From Pseudooceanicola spongiae (lineage in GTDB: Bacteria > Pseudomonadota > Alphaproteobacteria > Rhodobacterales > Rhodobacteraceae), in NCBI RefSeq assembly GCF_014899185.1, contig NZ_CP045201.1, forward strand, positions 3,015,501 to 3,079,500: a stretch of 64,000 nt of DNA, in the 5' to 3' direction. The position numbers and the translations under genes are program-made. A model generated the notes under the pieces. That model saw nothing but the letters and a program-made list of their open reading frames with translations. It was not told the origin of the DNA and searched no databases. Shown piece after piece: positions 35,370 to 47,023 of the stretch. How positions within the stretch are numbered: the stretch's first letter is position 1; each line of letters opens with the position of its first letter.

Positions 35370-36488
35370 ATGAAACTCAGCATCGAACGCGCGGCTCTGC
35401 TCAAGGCGGTGTCGCAGGCTCAATCGGTTGTCGAGCGGCGCAATACGATTCCGATCCTCGCCAACGTGCTGATCGAGGCCGAGGGCAACGACGTCATGTT
35501 CCGCGCCACCGATCTCGATATCGAGGTTGTCGATAAGGCCCCCGCCATGGTCGAGCGCGCAGGCGCCACCACGGTTTCCGCCGTAACCCTGCATGAAATC
35601 GTCAGAAAATTGCCCGACGGCGCCATGGTGACCCTGTCCGATGATGGCACCGCAGGGCGTCTGATGGTGCAGGCGGGCCGCTCGAACTTCAACCTCGCGA
35701 CCCTGCCGAAGGAGGACTTCCCCGTGATGGCCTCCTCCGAGTACAGCTCCGAATTCACCGCGCCGGCCCCGGTGCTGCGCCGCCTGTTCGACAAATCGAA
35801 GTTCGCGATTTCCACCGAAGAGACCCGCTATTACCTCAACGGCGTCTACATGCATGTCGCCGATGGCGATGAGGGCCGCGCCCTGCGCTGCGTCGCGACC
35901 GACGGTCACCGTCTGGCCCGCATCGACGCGCCCCTGCCCGAAGGCGCCGAGGCCATGCCCGGTGTCATCGTGCCGCGCAAGACCGTGGGCGAGCTGCGCA
36001 AACTGCTCGACGATGACGAGATGATGATCACCGTCTCCGTCTCGGAAACCAAGGTGCGATTCGCCACGCCACAGATCACCCTGACCTCCAAGGTCATCGA
36101 CGGGACGTTTCCGGATTATTCACGGGTCATCCCGCAGAATAACACCCGCCGTCTGGAAGTGGACGCCGCCGAATTCGCCAAGGCTGTTGATCGCGTTGCG
36201 ACCGTCAGCTCCGAGCGTTCCCGCGCCGTCAAGCTGAGCTTGGACGAAGATCGCCTCGTCCTGTCCGTCAACGCGCCTGACAGCGGCGCGGCCGAGGAAG
36301 AACTCGCCGTCGCCTATGCTGATGAGCGTCTGGAAATTGGCTTTAACGCCAAGTACTTGCTGGAGATCGCGAGCCAGGTTGATCGTGAGAACGCGGTGTT
36401 CCTGTTCAACTCCTCCGGCGATCCGACTCTGATGCGTGAAGGCAATGATCTGAGCGCGGTCTACGTCGTCATGCCGATGCGCGTGTAA
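35370..36488 (+). CDS. dnaN: DNA polymerase III beta sliding clamp
   Basis: DnaN is the ring-shaped clamp that keeps polymerase III on DNA. The 372-residue product starts MKLSIERAALLKAVSQAQ and has the three-domain clamp pattern. It includes TVSAVTLHEIVRKLPDG, RGYDHRLARI-like CVATDGHRLARIDAPL, and a C-terminal VYVVMPMRV. The ATG at 35370, after AAGAAAG, gives the family N-terminus; an earlier in-frame start would read through the repeat-rich leader. recF follows after 68 bp. Confidence 0.97.
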   Translation: MKLSIERAALLKAVSQAQSVVERRNTIPILANVLIEAEGNDVMFRATDLDIEVVDKAPAMVERAGATTVSAVTLHEIVRKLPDGAMVTLSDDGTAGRLMVQAGRSNFNLATLPKEDFPVMASSEYSSEFTAPAPVLRRLFDKSKFAISTEETRYYLNGVYMHVADGDEGRALRCVATDGHRLARIDAPLPEGAEAMPGVIVPRKTVGELRKLLDDDEMMITVSVSETKVRFATPQITLTSKVIDGTFPDYSRVIPQNNTRRLEVDAAEFAKAVDRVATVSSERSRAVKLSLDEDRLVLSVNAPDSGAAEEELAVAYADERLEIGFNAKYLLEIASQVDRENAVFLFNSSGDPTLMREGNDLSAVYVVMPMRV

Positions 36489-36518
36489 GATCACCCGTTC
36501 CGGGCGATGCCTCCGGCG

Positions 36519-36540
36519 GGGATATTTTCAACAGGGAAAC
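36519..36540 (+). repeat. GGGATATTT-type intergenic repeat upstream of recF
   Basis: This second copy of the 22-bp element differs from the copy at 28455-28476 at two positions. It is preceded by a CCTCCGGCGGG mini-hairpin and lies 16 bp before the recF start codon, inside the dnaN-recF gap. Confidence 0.6.
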
Positions 36541-36556
36541 ATGGGGGACTCCGGGT

Positions 36557-37672
36557 TTGGCGAAGCTTTGTCTGACCCGGCTGGAGCTGTCGCACTTCCG
36601 GTCCTGGAAGCATGGTGCGCTGTCTGTCGATCCGCGTCCTGTGGCCATCTGGGGGCCGAACGGGGCCGGTAAGACCAATATTCTTGAAGCGATTTCAATG
36701 TTTTCGCCCGGGCGCGGGCTGCGTCGTGCCTCGGCTGAGGACATGGTGCGCCGCTCCGAAGGGCTGGGCTGGAAACTGAGTGGGCTGGTCGCCTCGCTGC
36801 ACCAGCGGCATGAGGTCGAGATGCGGGCCGAGGCGGGACAGTCGCGCAGCCTGCGCCTCGACGAGAAGGTCGCGCCGCAGGTGGCGCTTGGGCGGGTGGC
36901 CCGTGTGCTCTGGCTGGTGCCCAGCATGGACCGGCTCTGGACCGAGGCGGCGGAGGGGCGGCGTCGGTTTCTGGATCGCATGGTGCTGAGCTTTGTGCCC
37001 TCTCATGGCGATGTGACGCTGAGCTATGACAAGGCGATGCGCGAACGCAATCGCCTGCTCAAGGACATGGTGCGCGACGATCCTTGGTACCTCGCGCTGG
37101 AGAGGCAGATGGCGGAGGCCGGCGCGCAGATCAGGCTCAACCGGTTGAAATCGCTGCAAATGATCGCTGAGGCGACGGAGGAGGCTGAGACAGCCTTTCC
37201 CGCGCCGCAGCTGTCGCTGACCCATCCCGAGGGCGACCTGCCCGCGACAGAGGCCGATCTGCTGGCTGCGTTTCAGGACAACCGGCGGCGCGACATGGCC
37301 GCCGGGCGCACGCTGATCGGGCCGCACCGCATCGATCTTGAGGCCTTCTGGACCACCAAGGGGATTGCGGCGCGCGATGCCTCGACCGGAGAGCAGAAGG
37401 CGCTGTTGGTGTCGCTGATCCTGGCCAATGCCCGTGGGCTGGCGCGGGATTTCGGGGCGCCGCCGATCCTGCTGCTGGACGAGGTTGCCGCCCATCTTGA
37501 CGCAAACCGTCGCGCCGCGCTTTATGACGAGATCTCGGCGCTTGGCGCGCAGGCCTGGATGACCGGCACCGGCCCGGAGCTGTTTGCCGAACTGGGAACG
37601 CGCGCGCAATACCTTGAAGTCACGGAAGAGGCTGGCGAAAGCCGCGCCACACAGAAGGATACCGCCGCATGA
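36557..37672 (+). CDS. recF: RecF, recombination and repair ATPase
   Basis: RecF helps load RecA at gaps, with RecO and RecR. The 371-residue product has Walker A GPNGAGKTNILEAIS near residue 34. The ABC-like signature region is STGEQKALLVSLILA near 275, and Walker B ILLLDEVAAHLD near 310. The likely start is TTG at 36557, giving MAKLCLTRLELSHFRSW, which aligns with relatives; no in-frame ATG lies nearby. The stop overlaps the VOC gene start. Confidence 0.96.
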   Translation: MAKLCLTRLELSHFRSWKHGALSVDPRPVAIWGPNGAGKTNILEAISMFSPGRGLRRASAEDMVRRSEGLGWKLSGLVASLHQRHEVEMRAEAGQSRSLRLDEKVAPQVALGRVARVLWLVPSMDRLWTEAAEGRRRFLDRMVLSFVPSHGDVTLSYDKAMRERNRLLKDMVRDDPWYLALERQMAEAGAQIRLNRLKSLQMIAEATEEAETAFPAPQLSLTHPEGDLPATEADLLAAFQDNRRRDMAAGRTLIGPHRIDLEAFWTTKGIAARDASTGEQKALLVSLILANARGLARDFGAPPILLLDEVAAHLDANRRAALYDEISALGAQAWMTGTGPELFAELGTRAQYLEVTEEAGESRATQKDTAA

Positions 37673-38097
37673 CCCCGCAACGTGTCACCCTGATCACCCT
37701 CGGCGTCGCGGATCTGGCCGTTTCGCGGGCGTTTTATGCCGCCCTCGGCTGGCGCGCGGTCGAGGAGCAGGAGGGCGTCAGCTTTTACCAGATGGACGGT
37801 ATGGCTCTGGGGTTGTTCGGTCTTTCGGATCTGGCCAAGGATCAGGGGCGCGCGGGGGCCACGCTCGGCACCGGGGCGATCACATTGGCGCAGAACATGG
37901 CGGATCGCGCCGAAGTCGATGCCGCCTGGGCCCAGGCCCTGCAGGCGGGGGCCACGGCCCTGAAGGCTCCGGAGGCCGTCTTTTGGGGCGGCTATTCAGG
38001 CTATTACGCCGACCCCGATGGCCACGTCTGGGAGCTGGCGCACAACCCCTTCTGGCAGCTCGATGAGACTGGCCGCCTGAGCATTCCCACCCCCTGA
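37669..38097 (+). CDS. VOC-family (glyoxalase-like) protein
   Basis: This 142-residue protein has the paired beta-alpha-beta units of the vicinal oxygen chelate fold. The first unit is LGVADLAVSRAFYAALGWRAVE. The second ends GGYSGYYADPDGHVWELAHNPFW, with the Glu typical of the metal site. Relatives include glyoxalases and fosfomycin or bleomycin resistance proteins; the substrate is unknown. It overlaps recF by 4 bp, so it is probably translated from the dnaN-recF transcript. Confidence 0.88.
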   Translation: MTPQRVTLITLGVADLAVSRAFYAALGWRAVEEQEGVSFYQMDGMALGLFGLSDLAKDQGRAGATLGTGAITLAQNMADRAEVDAAWAQALQAGATALKAPEAVFWGGYSGYYADPDGHVWELAHNPFWQLDETGRLSIPTP

Positions 38098-38113
38098 GCC
38101 ATAAGGCCGCGAC

Positions 38114-38734
38114 ATGACCATCACACCGTTCGAGCTGGGCCTTTATGCCTATGCTCTGTTCATCCTGTTCCTGACACCCGGCCCGGTCTGGCTGGCGCTG
38201 GCTGCGCGCACGCTCTCGGGTGGCTATGGCGCGGCCTGGCCTCTGGCGCTTGGGGTGACGGTGGGCGATGCGCTCTGGCCGCTGATCGCGATGCTGGGGG
38301 TCAGCTGGCTGGTGGCGCAGTTCGATGGCTTTCTGACGGTGCTGCGACTGATCGGGGCGGTGATGTTTCTGATCATGGGCACTCTGATCATCCGCAATGC
38401 AGATCACAAGATTTCCTCCGACAGCCGGCTGACAAGGCCCGGCAAATGGGCCGGGTTTGCCGCCGGGGTGGCGGTGATCCTCGGCAACCCGAAGGCGATC
38501 CTGTTCTACATGGCGATCCTTCCGGGCTTCTTTGATCTGACGCGCATGACCGGCTGGGATATCGCCGCGATCATGGGGATTTCCATGCTGGTCCCGCTCA
38601 TCGGCAACCTGATCTTTGCGGCCCTTATCAGCCGGGCCAAGCGGTTTCTGACCTCGGGCACGGCGCTGAAACGGGTCAACATTGTCGCGGGCTCCCTGAT
38701 GATCTGCGTCGGCCTGATCATCCCGTTTGTGTGA
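38114..38734 (+). CDS. LysE/RhtB-family amino-acid exporter
   Basis: This 206-residue membrane protein has about six TM segments, near 10-30, 42-62, 70-90, 115-135, 150-172 and 185-205. The N-terminal LFLTPGPVWLALAARTLSGGY and the central GFAAGVAVILGNPKAILFYMAILPGFF are typical of LysE/RhtB exporters. The substrate cannot be inferred. It follows the VOC gene by 16 bp and precedes gyrB, in the same direction. Confidence 0.9.
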   Translation: MTITPFELGLYAYALFILFLTPGPVWLALAARTLSGGYGAAWPLALGVTVGDALWPLIAMLGVSWLVAQFDGFLTVLRLIGAVMFLIMGTLIIRNADHKISSDSRLTRPGKWAGFAAGVAVILGNPKAILFYMAILPGFFDLTRMTGWDIAAIMGISMLVPLIGNLIFAALISRAKRFLTSGTALKRVNIVAGSLMICVGLIIPFV

Positions 38735-38820
38735 CCCGGACAGGGCCCCTTCAACGCACAGGCGAAAAGCGTCCCAGAGCGGCTAAAACTTGTGTCAGCA
38801 GCGTGACAATCCCCGCGTAA

Positions 38821-41277
<2,457 letters not shown>

Positions 41278-41300
41278 TCCGCGACAGGACCAAAGATCAC

Positions 41301-41340
41301 AGGCCTTCCAGCCCCGCTCAGGGGCCGGGAGGCCTTTTTT
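41301..41340 (+). terminator. Intrinsic terminator of gyrB
   Basis: A long stem pairs AGGCCTTCC and GCCCC with GGGGC and GGAGGCCT, with one mismatch, around a 5-base loop. A run of T residues follows, 24 bp after the gyrB stop. It may also serve the convergent DsbA-family gene. Confidence 0.9.
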
Positions 41341-41358
41341 ATGCGCCCGGGCTCTTCT

Positions 41359-42021
41359 TCAGCCCGTCGCGGCTTCGGCCACCGCATCGCGCAGGATCTG
41401 TGCCATCACATCAGAGGGTTGCGCACCGCTGAACAGCAGCTGCTGGCCCAGAATAACGCTGGGAACGCCACGGATCCCCTCTTGCCGGGCGTCGACGTCC
41501 TGCGCCTCCACCAGCTCCCATAGGGCGGCGTTGACCGAAGGGCCGTGATCAAAGCCGACGTCCCGCGCGATGCTCCGCAAAACCTCCGTGCGCCCGACAT
41601 CCTGACCTTCCACGAAATAGGCCTGAAACAGGGCCTCGACCGCACGGTTCTGCAAGGCGGGGCCGCCCGCCCGCAGCGCATCCGCGATCATGACGTGCGA
41701 GGCCAGCGTATTGGGCGTGCGCGTGATCAGGTCATAGCGGAAGCCGATCCCGACCTCCTGCCCGACATCGGCCACCTGTTTGTCCATCGCCTGACTTTTG
41801 GCGAGCGAGCCGAACTTGGCCGTGCGATAGGCCGTCCGCTCTGCGCCATCATCGGGCATGTCCGGGTTCAGCTGAAACGGGCGCCACTCCAGCTCAAAGT
41901 GCAGCCCCTCAGAGGCGAGCTGCGTCAGTGCACCTTCAAGGCGGCGCTTCCCGATGAAGCACCAGGGGCAGATGGTGTCGGAGACGACGATCAGTGTCTC
42001 GGAAGGGGTCGGTGTCGGCAT
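41359..42021 (-). CDS. FrnE-like DsbA-family oxidoreductase
   Basis: This 220-residue thioredoxin-fold protein has a CPWC active site at residues 18-21, followed by FIGKRRLE. The cis-proline region is GVPSVILGQQLLFSGAQP. FrnE-type proteins act in the cytoplasm in disulfide or polyketide-related chemistry, and there is no signal peptide here. The gene converges with gyrB, and its own promoter would lie in 42022-42200. Confidence 0.92.
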   Translation of the reverse strand: MPTPTPSETLIVVSDTICPWCFIGKRRLEGALTQLASEGLHFELEWRPFQLNPDMPDDGAERTAYRTAKFGSLAKSQAMDKQVADVGQEVGIGFRYDLITRTPNTLASHVMIADALRAGGPALQNRAVEALFQAYFVEGQDVGRTEVLRSIARDVGFDHGPSVNAALWELVEAQDVDARQEGIRGVPSVILGQQLLFSGAQPSDVMAQILRDAVAEAATG

Positions 42022-42167
42022 GGTCTTCTCCTGCTGAGGCGGGGCTGAGGGCCGGGTCCACGGACAGGGCTCTCACTGGCGAATCGGTGGGCCTTTGCCG
42101 CCGGTAGGTCTTTGGACGGGCCGGCGCGGGCGCATGAAGAGGCTGGCTCATACCGTGGGCATTGAAA

Positions 42168-42182
42168 AGCATACCAAGGTTT
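42168..42182 (+). promoter_or_regulatory. Operator-like motif copy 1 (hydrolase A promoter)
   Basis: AGCATACCAAGGTTT matches the shared motif ATCATACNNAGGTTT at all but one fixed base. A looser CATACCGTGGG lies exactly 21 bp upstream (42149-42159), two helical turns away. It is 315 bp before the hydrolase ATG. Confidence 0.55.
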
Positions 42183-42350
42183 CGGATGCAGGTCTGCCCG
42201 CGGCGGAAAAACGGCCACGCCCACGCCATCCCGATCAATTTATCCCTTATTTTCATATGGAAGCGCACGGAAATCGCACCCCCAAGCCGCCAGAGGAGCG
42301 CCATGTCGCCGCATCGAGTGCAGGCATTTTTTCCCGACCTGCGGGATCGT

Positions 42351-42365
42351 AAACCAAGGTATAAT
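42351..42365 (-). promoter_or_regulatory. Operator-like motif copy 2 (hydrolase A promoter)
   Basis: Read on the minus strand, this is ATTATACCTTGGTTT, which keeps the ATAC and GGTTT blocks with the same spacing. It lies 132 bp before the hydrolase ATG at 42497, close enough for activation. Confidence 0.5.
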
Positions 42366-42496
42366 TTCGGCCCCTGCCTCCCGCTCCTAGGTCTGGGTCA
42401 CACATGGCGATGGTAGCCCGGTCAGGATCGCAAACGGTGGCATGCCCCCCCCCAGCGAACACCCGAACCTTGCCGCACAGCAACAGGAGACTTCAC

Positions 42497-43477
42497 ATGT
42501 CAGGTCAGACTTTCCACATGTCCCGCCGCGTCTTTATCGCCGGGACAGCAACGATTGCAGGGACCGTCTACCTGTCTCGTCCCGGCTTTGCCCAAGCCAA
42601 TCTCAATCATTCCAATCAAAACGGAGACATCATTATGTCCAGCGGATTTGTCACGACCACAGACGGCACTCAGATTTATTTCAAGGATTGGGGCCCCCGT
42701 GACGCCCAGCCGATCGTGTTCCACCATGGCTGGCCGCTGAGCGCCGATGACTGGGACACCCAGATGCTGTATTTCCTCGGCAAGGGCTACCGCGTCGTGG
42801 CGCATGACCGCCGGGGCCATGGCCGCTCCTCGCAGGTCGATACCGGCAACGACATGGACCACTACGCCTCTGACGCCTCGGCCGTGGCCGAATTCCTCGA
42901 CCTGAAGAATGCGGTGCACATCGGCCACTCGACCGGCGGTGGCGAGGTTGCCCGCTATGTCGCGCAGTACGGCGAACCGCAGGGCCGTGTGGCCAAGGCC
43001 GTTCTGGTCAGCGCGGTGCCGCCGTTGATGCTGAAAACCGCCGCCAACCCCGAAGGCACCCCAATCGAAGTCTTCGACGGCTTCCGCGAGGCGCTGGCCG
43101 CGAACCGGGCACAGTTCTACATGGATGTCGCCTCGGGCCCGTTTTACGGCTTCAACCGCACCGGCGCCAAGGTCTCGCAGGGGGTGATCAACAACTGGTG
43201 GCGTCAGGGCATGATGGGCGGAGCGCTTGCGCATTACGAAGGCATCAAGGCCTTCTCGGAAACCGATCAGACGCAGGACCTCAAGGACATCTCCGTGCCG
43301 ACGCTGATCCTGCAGGGCGATGACGATCAGGTCGTGCCCTACCGGGACGCCGCGATCAAACAGAAAGAGCTGCTGAAAAACAGCGAAATCAAGATCTATC
43401 CGGGCTTTCCGCACGGCATGCTGACGACCCATGCCGAAGTGATCAACCCCGATATCCTTGCCTTCATCAAGAAGTAA
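42497..43477 (+). CDS. Tat-exported alpha/beta hydrolase (hydrolase A)
   Basis: This protein, 326 residues if begun at 42497, is an alpha/beta hydrolase of the non-heme chloroperoxidase/arylesterase type. The nucleophile is Ser145 in [12 protein letters not shown]; the acid lies in GDDDQVVP and the His in GFPHGML. The N-terminus has a twin-arginine pattern, [14 protein letters not shown], ending PGFAQA, so export is likely. CAGGAG precedes the ATG. A second ATG at 42635 has CGGAGA 8 bp upstream and aligns with the start of paralog 53102-53944 (about 70% identity by eye). A cytoplasmic short form is therefore possible. Confidence 0.88.
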   Translation: MSGQTFHMSRRVFIAGTATIAGTVYLSRPGFAQANLNHSNQNGDIIMSSGFVTTTDGTQIYFKDWGPRDAQPIVFHHGWPLSADDWDTQMLYFLGKGYRVVAHDRRGHGRSSQVDTGNDMDHYASDASAVAEFLDLKNAVHIGHSTGGGEVARYVAQYGEPQGRVAKAVLVSAVPPLMLKTAANPEGTPIEVFDGFREALAANRAQFYMDVASGPFYGFNRTGAKVSQGVINNWWRQGMMGGALAHYEGIKAFSETDQTQDLKDISVPTLILQGDDDQVVPYRDAAIKQKELLKNSEIKIYPGFPHGMLTTHAEVINPDILAFIKK

Positions 43478-43499
43478 GGCCGCAATTTCAGCGACTTGG

Positions 43500-43530
43500 A
43501 GGGAAAGCGGGCCAAACCCGCTTTCCCTTT
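43500..43530. terminator. Bidirectional terminator after hydrolase A
   Basis: An 11-bp perfect stem (GGGAAAGCGGG and its complement, 5-base loop) is followed by TTT on the plus strand. It sits between the convergent hydrolase A and lone receiver genes. This is a convincing rho-independent terminator rightwards and a plausible one leftwards. Confidence 0.8.
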
Positions 43531-43587
43531 ACGACATCCGGAGCGGCGCCGTGCCCGCGCTATCACCGGACAGGCAAGCGACAGCGC

Positions 43588-43953
43588 TCAGACAGAGGCC
43601 GCTTCGATAGCATCCAGCAGGGCATCCGGATCAACCGGCTTGGTCAGGAAAGCGCGCGCGCCGTGCTCCAGCGCCTGCTGACGCGACGCAGTGGTCGGAT
43701 AGGCGGTCATGACGATCACCGGCTTCAGCCAGGACCGACGCGCCATTTCCTCCTGCAGCTCGATGCCCGACATTCCGGGCATATGCAGATCGGTGACGAT
43801 ACAGTCGAACACACCGGGGTTGTCACAGGCCAGCAGCTCTTCGGCCGTGGCAAACTCCGTGCCCTCCATCCCAGCCGAGCGCAAAAGATTGTCGACGCTG
43901 GCGCGCACGCCGGGATCGTCATCGACGATCGCTACCATCAGGGGGTGGGACAT
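43588..43953 (-). CDS. Stand-alone response-regulator receiver
   Basis: This 121-residue protein is a single CheY-like receiver. The acidic pair is IVDDDPGVRASVDNLL. The phosphoacceptor Asp lies in VTDLHMPGMSGIEL, and the switch Thr and Lys in VIVMTAYPT and AFLTKPVDPDALL. There is no output domain, so it probably modulates a kinase or acts by protein contact. A GTG one codon upstream is an alternative start. It lies 77 bp after the FixJ-type regulator, with a motif copy 71 bp upstream. Confidence 0.92.
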   Translation of the reverse strand: MSHPLMVAIVDDDPGVRASVDNLLRSAGMEGTEFATAEELLACDNPGVFDCIVTDLHMPGMSGIELQEEMARRSWLKPVIVMTAYPTTASRQQALEHGARAFLTKPVDPDALLDAIEAASV

Positions 43954-44023
43954 CACATAACTCCAAACGCCCGAACGCCGAAACCTATCTCAGGGATGTA
44001 GCGGCCGCGTTCCCCAGAGCACC

Positions 44024-44038
44024 ATCATACCTAGATAC
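44024..44038 (+). promoter_or_regulatory. Operator-like motif copy 3 (lone receiver promoter)
   Basis: ATCATACCTAGATAC keeps ATCATACNNAG but not the GTTT end. It overlaps the stop codon of the FixJ-type gene and lies 71 bp upstream of the lone receiver ATG. That is nearly the same distance as the copy before the kinase operon (68 bp). Confidence 0.4.
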
Positions 44039-44678
44039 TATACCGGTGAATGCTGTCATCGCGCACACCCAATTGTTCGGCCATGCGTACCAGATCGGCC
44101 AGCGACTGTGCCACCATCTTTCGCATCACGTTGCCACGGTGAATCTTGACGGTAATCTCGCTCAGGTCCAGCCGGGCGGCGACCTGTTTGTTCATCAAAC
44201 CCGTCACGACAAGCGCCATCACCTCTTTTTCGCGCGGGGTCAGCCCATCATACTGGCGTTGCAGCTGGAGGCTTCGCTCAAACTCGGCCCGTCGGCCCAG
44301 ATCCGCCAGCAGAGCCGCCTCGACCGCGCCCAGCAGCTGATCGTCGTCAAACGGCTTGGGCAGGAAATCGACCGCCCCGGCACGCATGCCCCGCACGGTC
44401 ATCGGGATATCGCCATGCCCGGTGATCAGCACCACCGGCACCGCATAGGCCAGTCTTGCCAGCTTTTCCGTGAACTCCAGCCCGCTTTCTCCCGACAGCC
44501 GTACATCCAGCACCAGACAGCACCGGGTTTCAGGCCGATCCGCCGCGAGATAGGCCGCCGTGCTCTCGTAAAGACGCACCTCATACCCGCAGGAGCGCAA
44601 AAGGCTGCTGATTGAGCCGCGTACATGCGGATCGTCGTCAATGACGCTCACGCATCCCGGTGTCAGCGTTTCCGTCAT
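44031..44678 (-). CDS. FixJ/NarL-type response regulator with LuxR HTH
   Basis: This 215-residue transcription regulator has a FixJ-type receiver: [16 protein letters not shown], phosphoacceptor Asp in [15 protein letters not shown], and Lys in [14 protein letters not shown]. The LuxR-type helix-turn-helix (about 145-205) has [22 protein letters not shown] and [17 protein letters not shown]. The ATG overlaps the kinase stop in ATGA. It is the likely DNA-binding output of the cassette and the likely reader of the ATCATACNNAGGTTT motif; this is inference. Confidence 0.93.
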   Translation of the reverse strand: MTETLTPGCVSVIDDDPHVRGSISSLLRSCGYEVRLYESTAAYLAADRPETRCCLVLDVRLSGESGLEFTEKLARLAYAVPVVLITGHGDIPMTVRGMRAGAVDFLPKPFDDDQLLGAVEAALLADLGRRAEFERSLQLQRQYDGLTPREKEVMALVVTGLMNKQVAARLDLSEITVKIHRGNVMRKMVAQSLADLVRMAEQLGVRDDSIHRYSI

Positions 44679-46294
44679 GCCGCAGTCCTTTCCTGCTTGT
44701 CGCGAACCGGCAGGCGCAACCGCATCGTCACGCCACCCCCTGCATTTTCTGACGCCACCAGCGTGCCGCAGTGCTGCTCCATGATCGAGCGGCAAATCGT
44801 CAGACCCATGCCCATCCCCTCGGCCTTGGTGGTGAAAAACGGGCTGAACAGCGCCTCGGGGTCGCGACCTTTCAGACCCGAGCCGCTGTCACTGACCGTG
44901 ATTTCGACAAAGGCCCCGTTGCTGCGACCCTCGATGGCAATCTCGCGCTGGTCGGTGGGCGTGGCCGTCATCGCCTGCTGCGCGTTCAGCAGAAGGTTCA
45001 TCAGGACCTGCTGCAGCTGGACACGGTCGGCACTGACGCGCGGCAGGCTCTCGGGCACATCGACCCGCAGCGCAATGCCAGAGGCCGCCAGATCGCGCTG
45101 CAACAGCGCAATCGTATCGCTCACCAGCGGATCGACCCGCAGCGCCACCTGCACGGGGTCCGCCTTGCGCGACAGATCGCGGACCCGCGCCACCACATCC
45201 GCGGCCCGCGTTCCGTTCGACGCGATCTCCTCCAGACAGGTCGTGACCTCAGCCGCGTCAGGGGGGTCACGCGTCAGCCAGCGCCGCCCGGACCTGGCAT
45301 AGGTGATGATCGCGGACAGCGGCTGGTTCACCTCATGCGCGATCGAGGCCGCAATCTGGCCCAGCGTCGTCACCCGCGACATATGCACCAGCTCCGCATG
45401 AGAGGCGGCCAGCCGCTGCTGGGCCTCGTTGCGCTCGGTGACGTCGAGTGCGGTGATCAGAACCCGCTCCCAGCCCTGATCGTCTGGCGGCAGGGCGACC
45501 CGCAAAACCACATCCACCAGCCCACCCGCCTTGGTCTGAAACTGCGCTTCGGCTTCGACCGGGACTTCTCCGGCCAGCAAGCGCGCAAAGATCTGCGCCT
45601 GTGTTGCCTGCGCCCGGGCGGTGTGGTGCTGCATGACATTGCCACCGATCATCTCGCCGGGGTGGCTGTAGCCGAACAGGTTTGCCGCCTGTTGGTTGGC
45701 GTTGCGCACACTGGCAAGCGCGCCGCTGGTGCGCACCATCTCTTCGGTCGCGGCCCCGCCGCCCTTGAGAGCCTTATAGGCCGCAGACCAGTCGGACTCC
45801 CAGATCGGGAAGCCGGCGGCGTTGAAAATCGTCACATAGCGGGCATCCGCGCGCCGCCGCTCAGCCGCCGAGGCGATCTGGCCTGCGCAGAGCACACTGG
45901 TGACCACAATCGACAGCAGGCTGACCCCAAGCCGCATCGCAGACGAATCCAGCGGCTCATCGCTGTGGCAGATGACATATCCCGCCAGCGCCAGCGATGC
46001 ACAAAGCCCGCCGCTCAGCAGCACAAGCCTGCGCTGGCCGGCCCAGGCCGCGATCACCACGACAATCGTATAAAGAACGGCCACCGCCCCCTGAAGCGGG
46101 CTCAGCACGTCGAGCGCAAAGATACCGAGCGCCAGCAACAGCGACAGAGCAGCATGCGCAATGCTGACACTGCGCCTTGCCTGTCCGGTCCCGTCCGGAA
46201 CAGCCCGCCGCCACCCTGCCAGCAAGCGCCGGATTGGGCGCAGACTGGCTTTGGTCCGGGGCCGGGGCAATCGATCAGGCGCGGCCGTCGTCAC
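44675..46294 (-). CDS. Membrane PAS-HisKA sensor histidine kinase
   Basis: This 539-residue kinase has an N-terminal hydrophobic region with about four TM segments (roughly 40-145). A PAS-like domain follows ([15 protein letters not shown] and [10 protein letters not shown]). HisKA carries the phospho-His in [21 protein letters not shown]. The ATPase domain has [18 protein letters not shown] and [16 protein letters not shown]. The PAS and HisKA style resembles FixL/DctB-like kinases. The GTG start at 46294 overlaps the upstream kinase stop in GTGA; the longer frame upstream is that gene read out of phase. Confidence 0.9.
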   Translation of the reverse strand: MTTAAPDRLPRPRTKASLRPIRRLLAGWRRAVPDGTGQARRSVSIAHAALSLLLALGIFALDVLSPLQGAVAVLYTIVVVIAAWAGQRRLVLLSGGLCASLALAGYVICHSDEPLDSSAMRLGVSLLSIVVTSVLCAGQIASAAERRRADARYVTIFNAAGFPIWESDWSAAYKALKGGGAATEEMVRTSGALASVRNANQQAANLFGYSHPGEMIGGNVMQHHTARAQATQAQIFARLLAGEVPVEAEAQFQTKAGGLVDVVLRVALPPDDQGWERVLITALDVTERNEAQQRLAASHAELVHMSRVTTLGQIAASIAHEVNQPLSAIITYARSGRRWLTRDPPDAAEVTTCLEEIASNGTRAADVVARVRDLSRKADPVQVALRVDPLVSDTIALLQRDLAASGIALRVDVPESLPRVSADRVQLQQVLMNLLLNAQQAMTATPTDQREIAIEGRSNGAFVEITVSDSGSGLKGRDPEALFSPFFTTKAEGMGMGLTICRSIMEQHCGTLVASENAGGGVTMRLRLPVRDKQERTAA

Positions 46295-46956
46295 TGGTTC
46301 TTCAGCTCCAGCCGAAAGCGCAGACCGGGGTTTGCATCTTCCCAGACGGCGACGCCGCCCAGCTGGCGCACGGTCTTGTCGATCAGCCTCTGGCCCAGCC
46401 CGGTGCCATGCGCATGCGCCTTCTGGCTTGCGACACCGCGCCCTCTGTCCTGCACGCTCAGCTCGAAGCGGCCCGGCGTGATCCGGCGCAGCCCGACGAA
46501 GATGTCGCCCGGCTCGCCCACAAGATAGGCAAACTTGCAGGCATTGGTGACCAGTTCGATGACCAGCATCCCGATCCGCGTCGCACTGCGCGCGTCCACC
46601 ATGACCGTATCGGCGCGCAGGATCAGCCGCCGGTGCTCGGGGCAGCTTTGGGCGAACTGGTCGCACAGACGCTCCAGAAACGGCTGCAGGTCGACCAGCT
46701 GTTGCGTGCTGGAATCCTGCAGCAGGCGATGCACCCCGGCAATGGCCCAGATCCGGGCATGGGTACGGTTCAACGCCTCGCGCGCATCGTCATTGTCCAC
46801 CGCACGCGCTTCGCGTGACAGCAGCACCGAGACCAGCTGCAGATGGTTCGCAATGCGATGATTGGCTTCATCTGCCGCGCTCAGCTCAGACAGCGGCGGC
46901 AAAACGGTGCCCGAAACCGAGGGCCCGAAGTCCTGTTCAAAAAGTGTCGCGTGCAT
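46291..46956 (-). CDS. Soluble HisKA_2-type histidine kinase
   Basis: This 221-residue protein has no TM segment and is essentially a kinase core. The dimerisation helix reads [21 protein letters not shown], with the phospho-His in the HRxxNHLQ form of HisKA_2 kinases. The ATPase domain follows, with [12 protein letters not shown] and [19 protein letters not shown]. It lacks its own sensory domain, so its input must come from a partner. The ATG at 46956 has GGGAGA 8 bp upstream. It is the first gene of the leftward cassette. Confidence 0.9.
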   Translation of the reverse strand: MHATLFEQDFGPSVSGTVLPPLSELSAADEANHRIANHLQLVSVLLSREARAVDNDDAREALNRTHARIWAIAGVHRLLQDSSTQQLVDLQPFLERLCDQFAQSCPEHRRLILRADTVMVDARSATRIGMLVIELVTNACKFAYLVGEPGDIFVGLRRITPGRFELSVQDRGRGVASQKAHAHGTGLGQRLIDKTVRQLGGVAVWEDANPGLRFRLELKNQ

Positions 46957-47023
46957 TTTCCGTCTCCCGCTCAAAGTGATCCAGTCAATACGGATATCTT
47001 GGGTGCAAAGGGCGTTTGTCGCT

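Larger units (their letters stand above)
42022..42496. other. Divergent non-coding region with regulatory sites
   Basis: The 475 bp between the FrnE-like gene (left) and the Tat-type hydrolase (right) shows no credible gene; short frames in it have atypical composition and no family signal. It contains CATAC-NNN-GG elements at 42149, 42168 and 42351, described separately, so it is probably a regulated promoter region. Confidence 0.55.

Noticed and set aside
42095..42352. Short plus-strand frame in the hydrolase A promoter region
   Set aside because: It has no ribosome site, no recognisable motif and overlaps candidate operators.
44675..46666. Extended start for the PAS-HisKA kinase upstream of 46294
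   Set aside because: The extra 124 residues are Arg/Gly/Ala-rich and are the out-of-phase reading of the HisKA_2 kinase gene.
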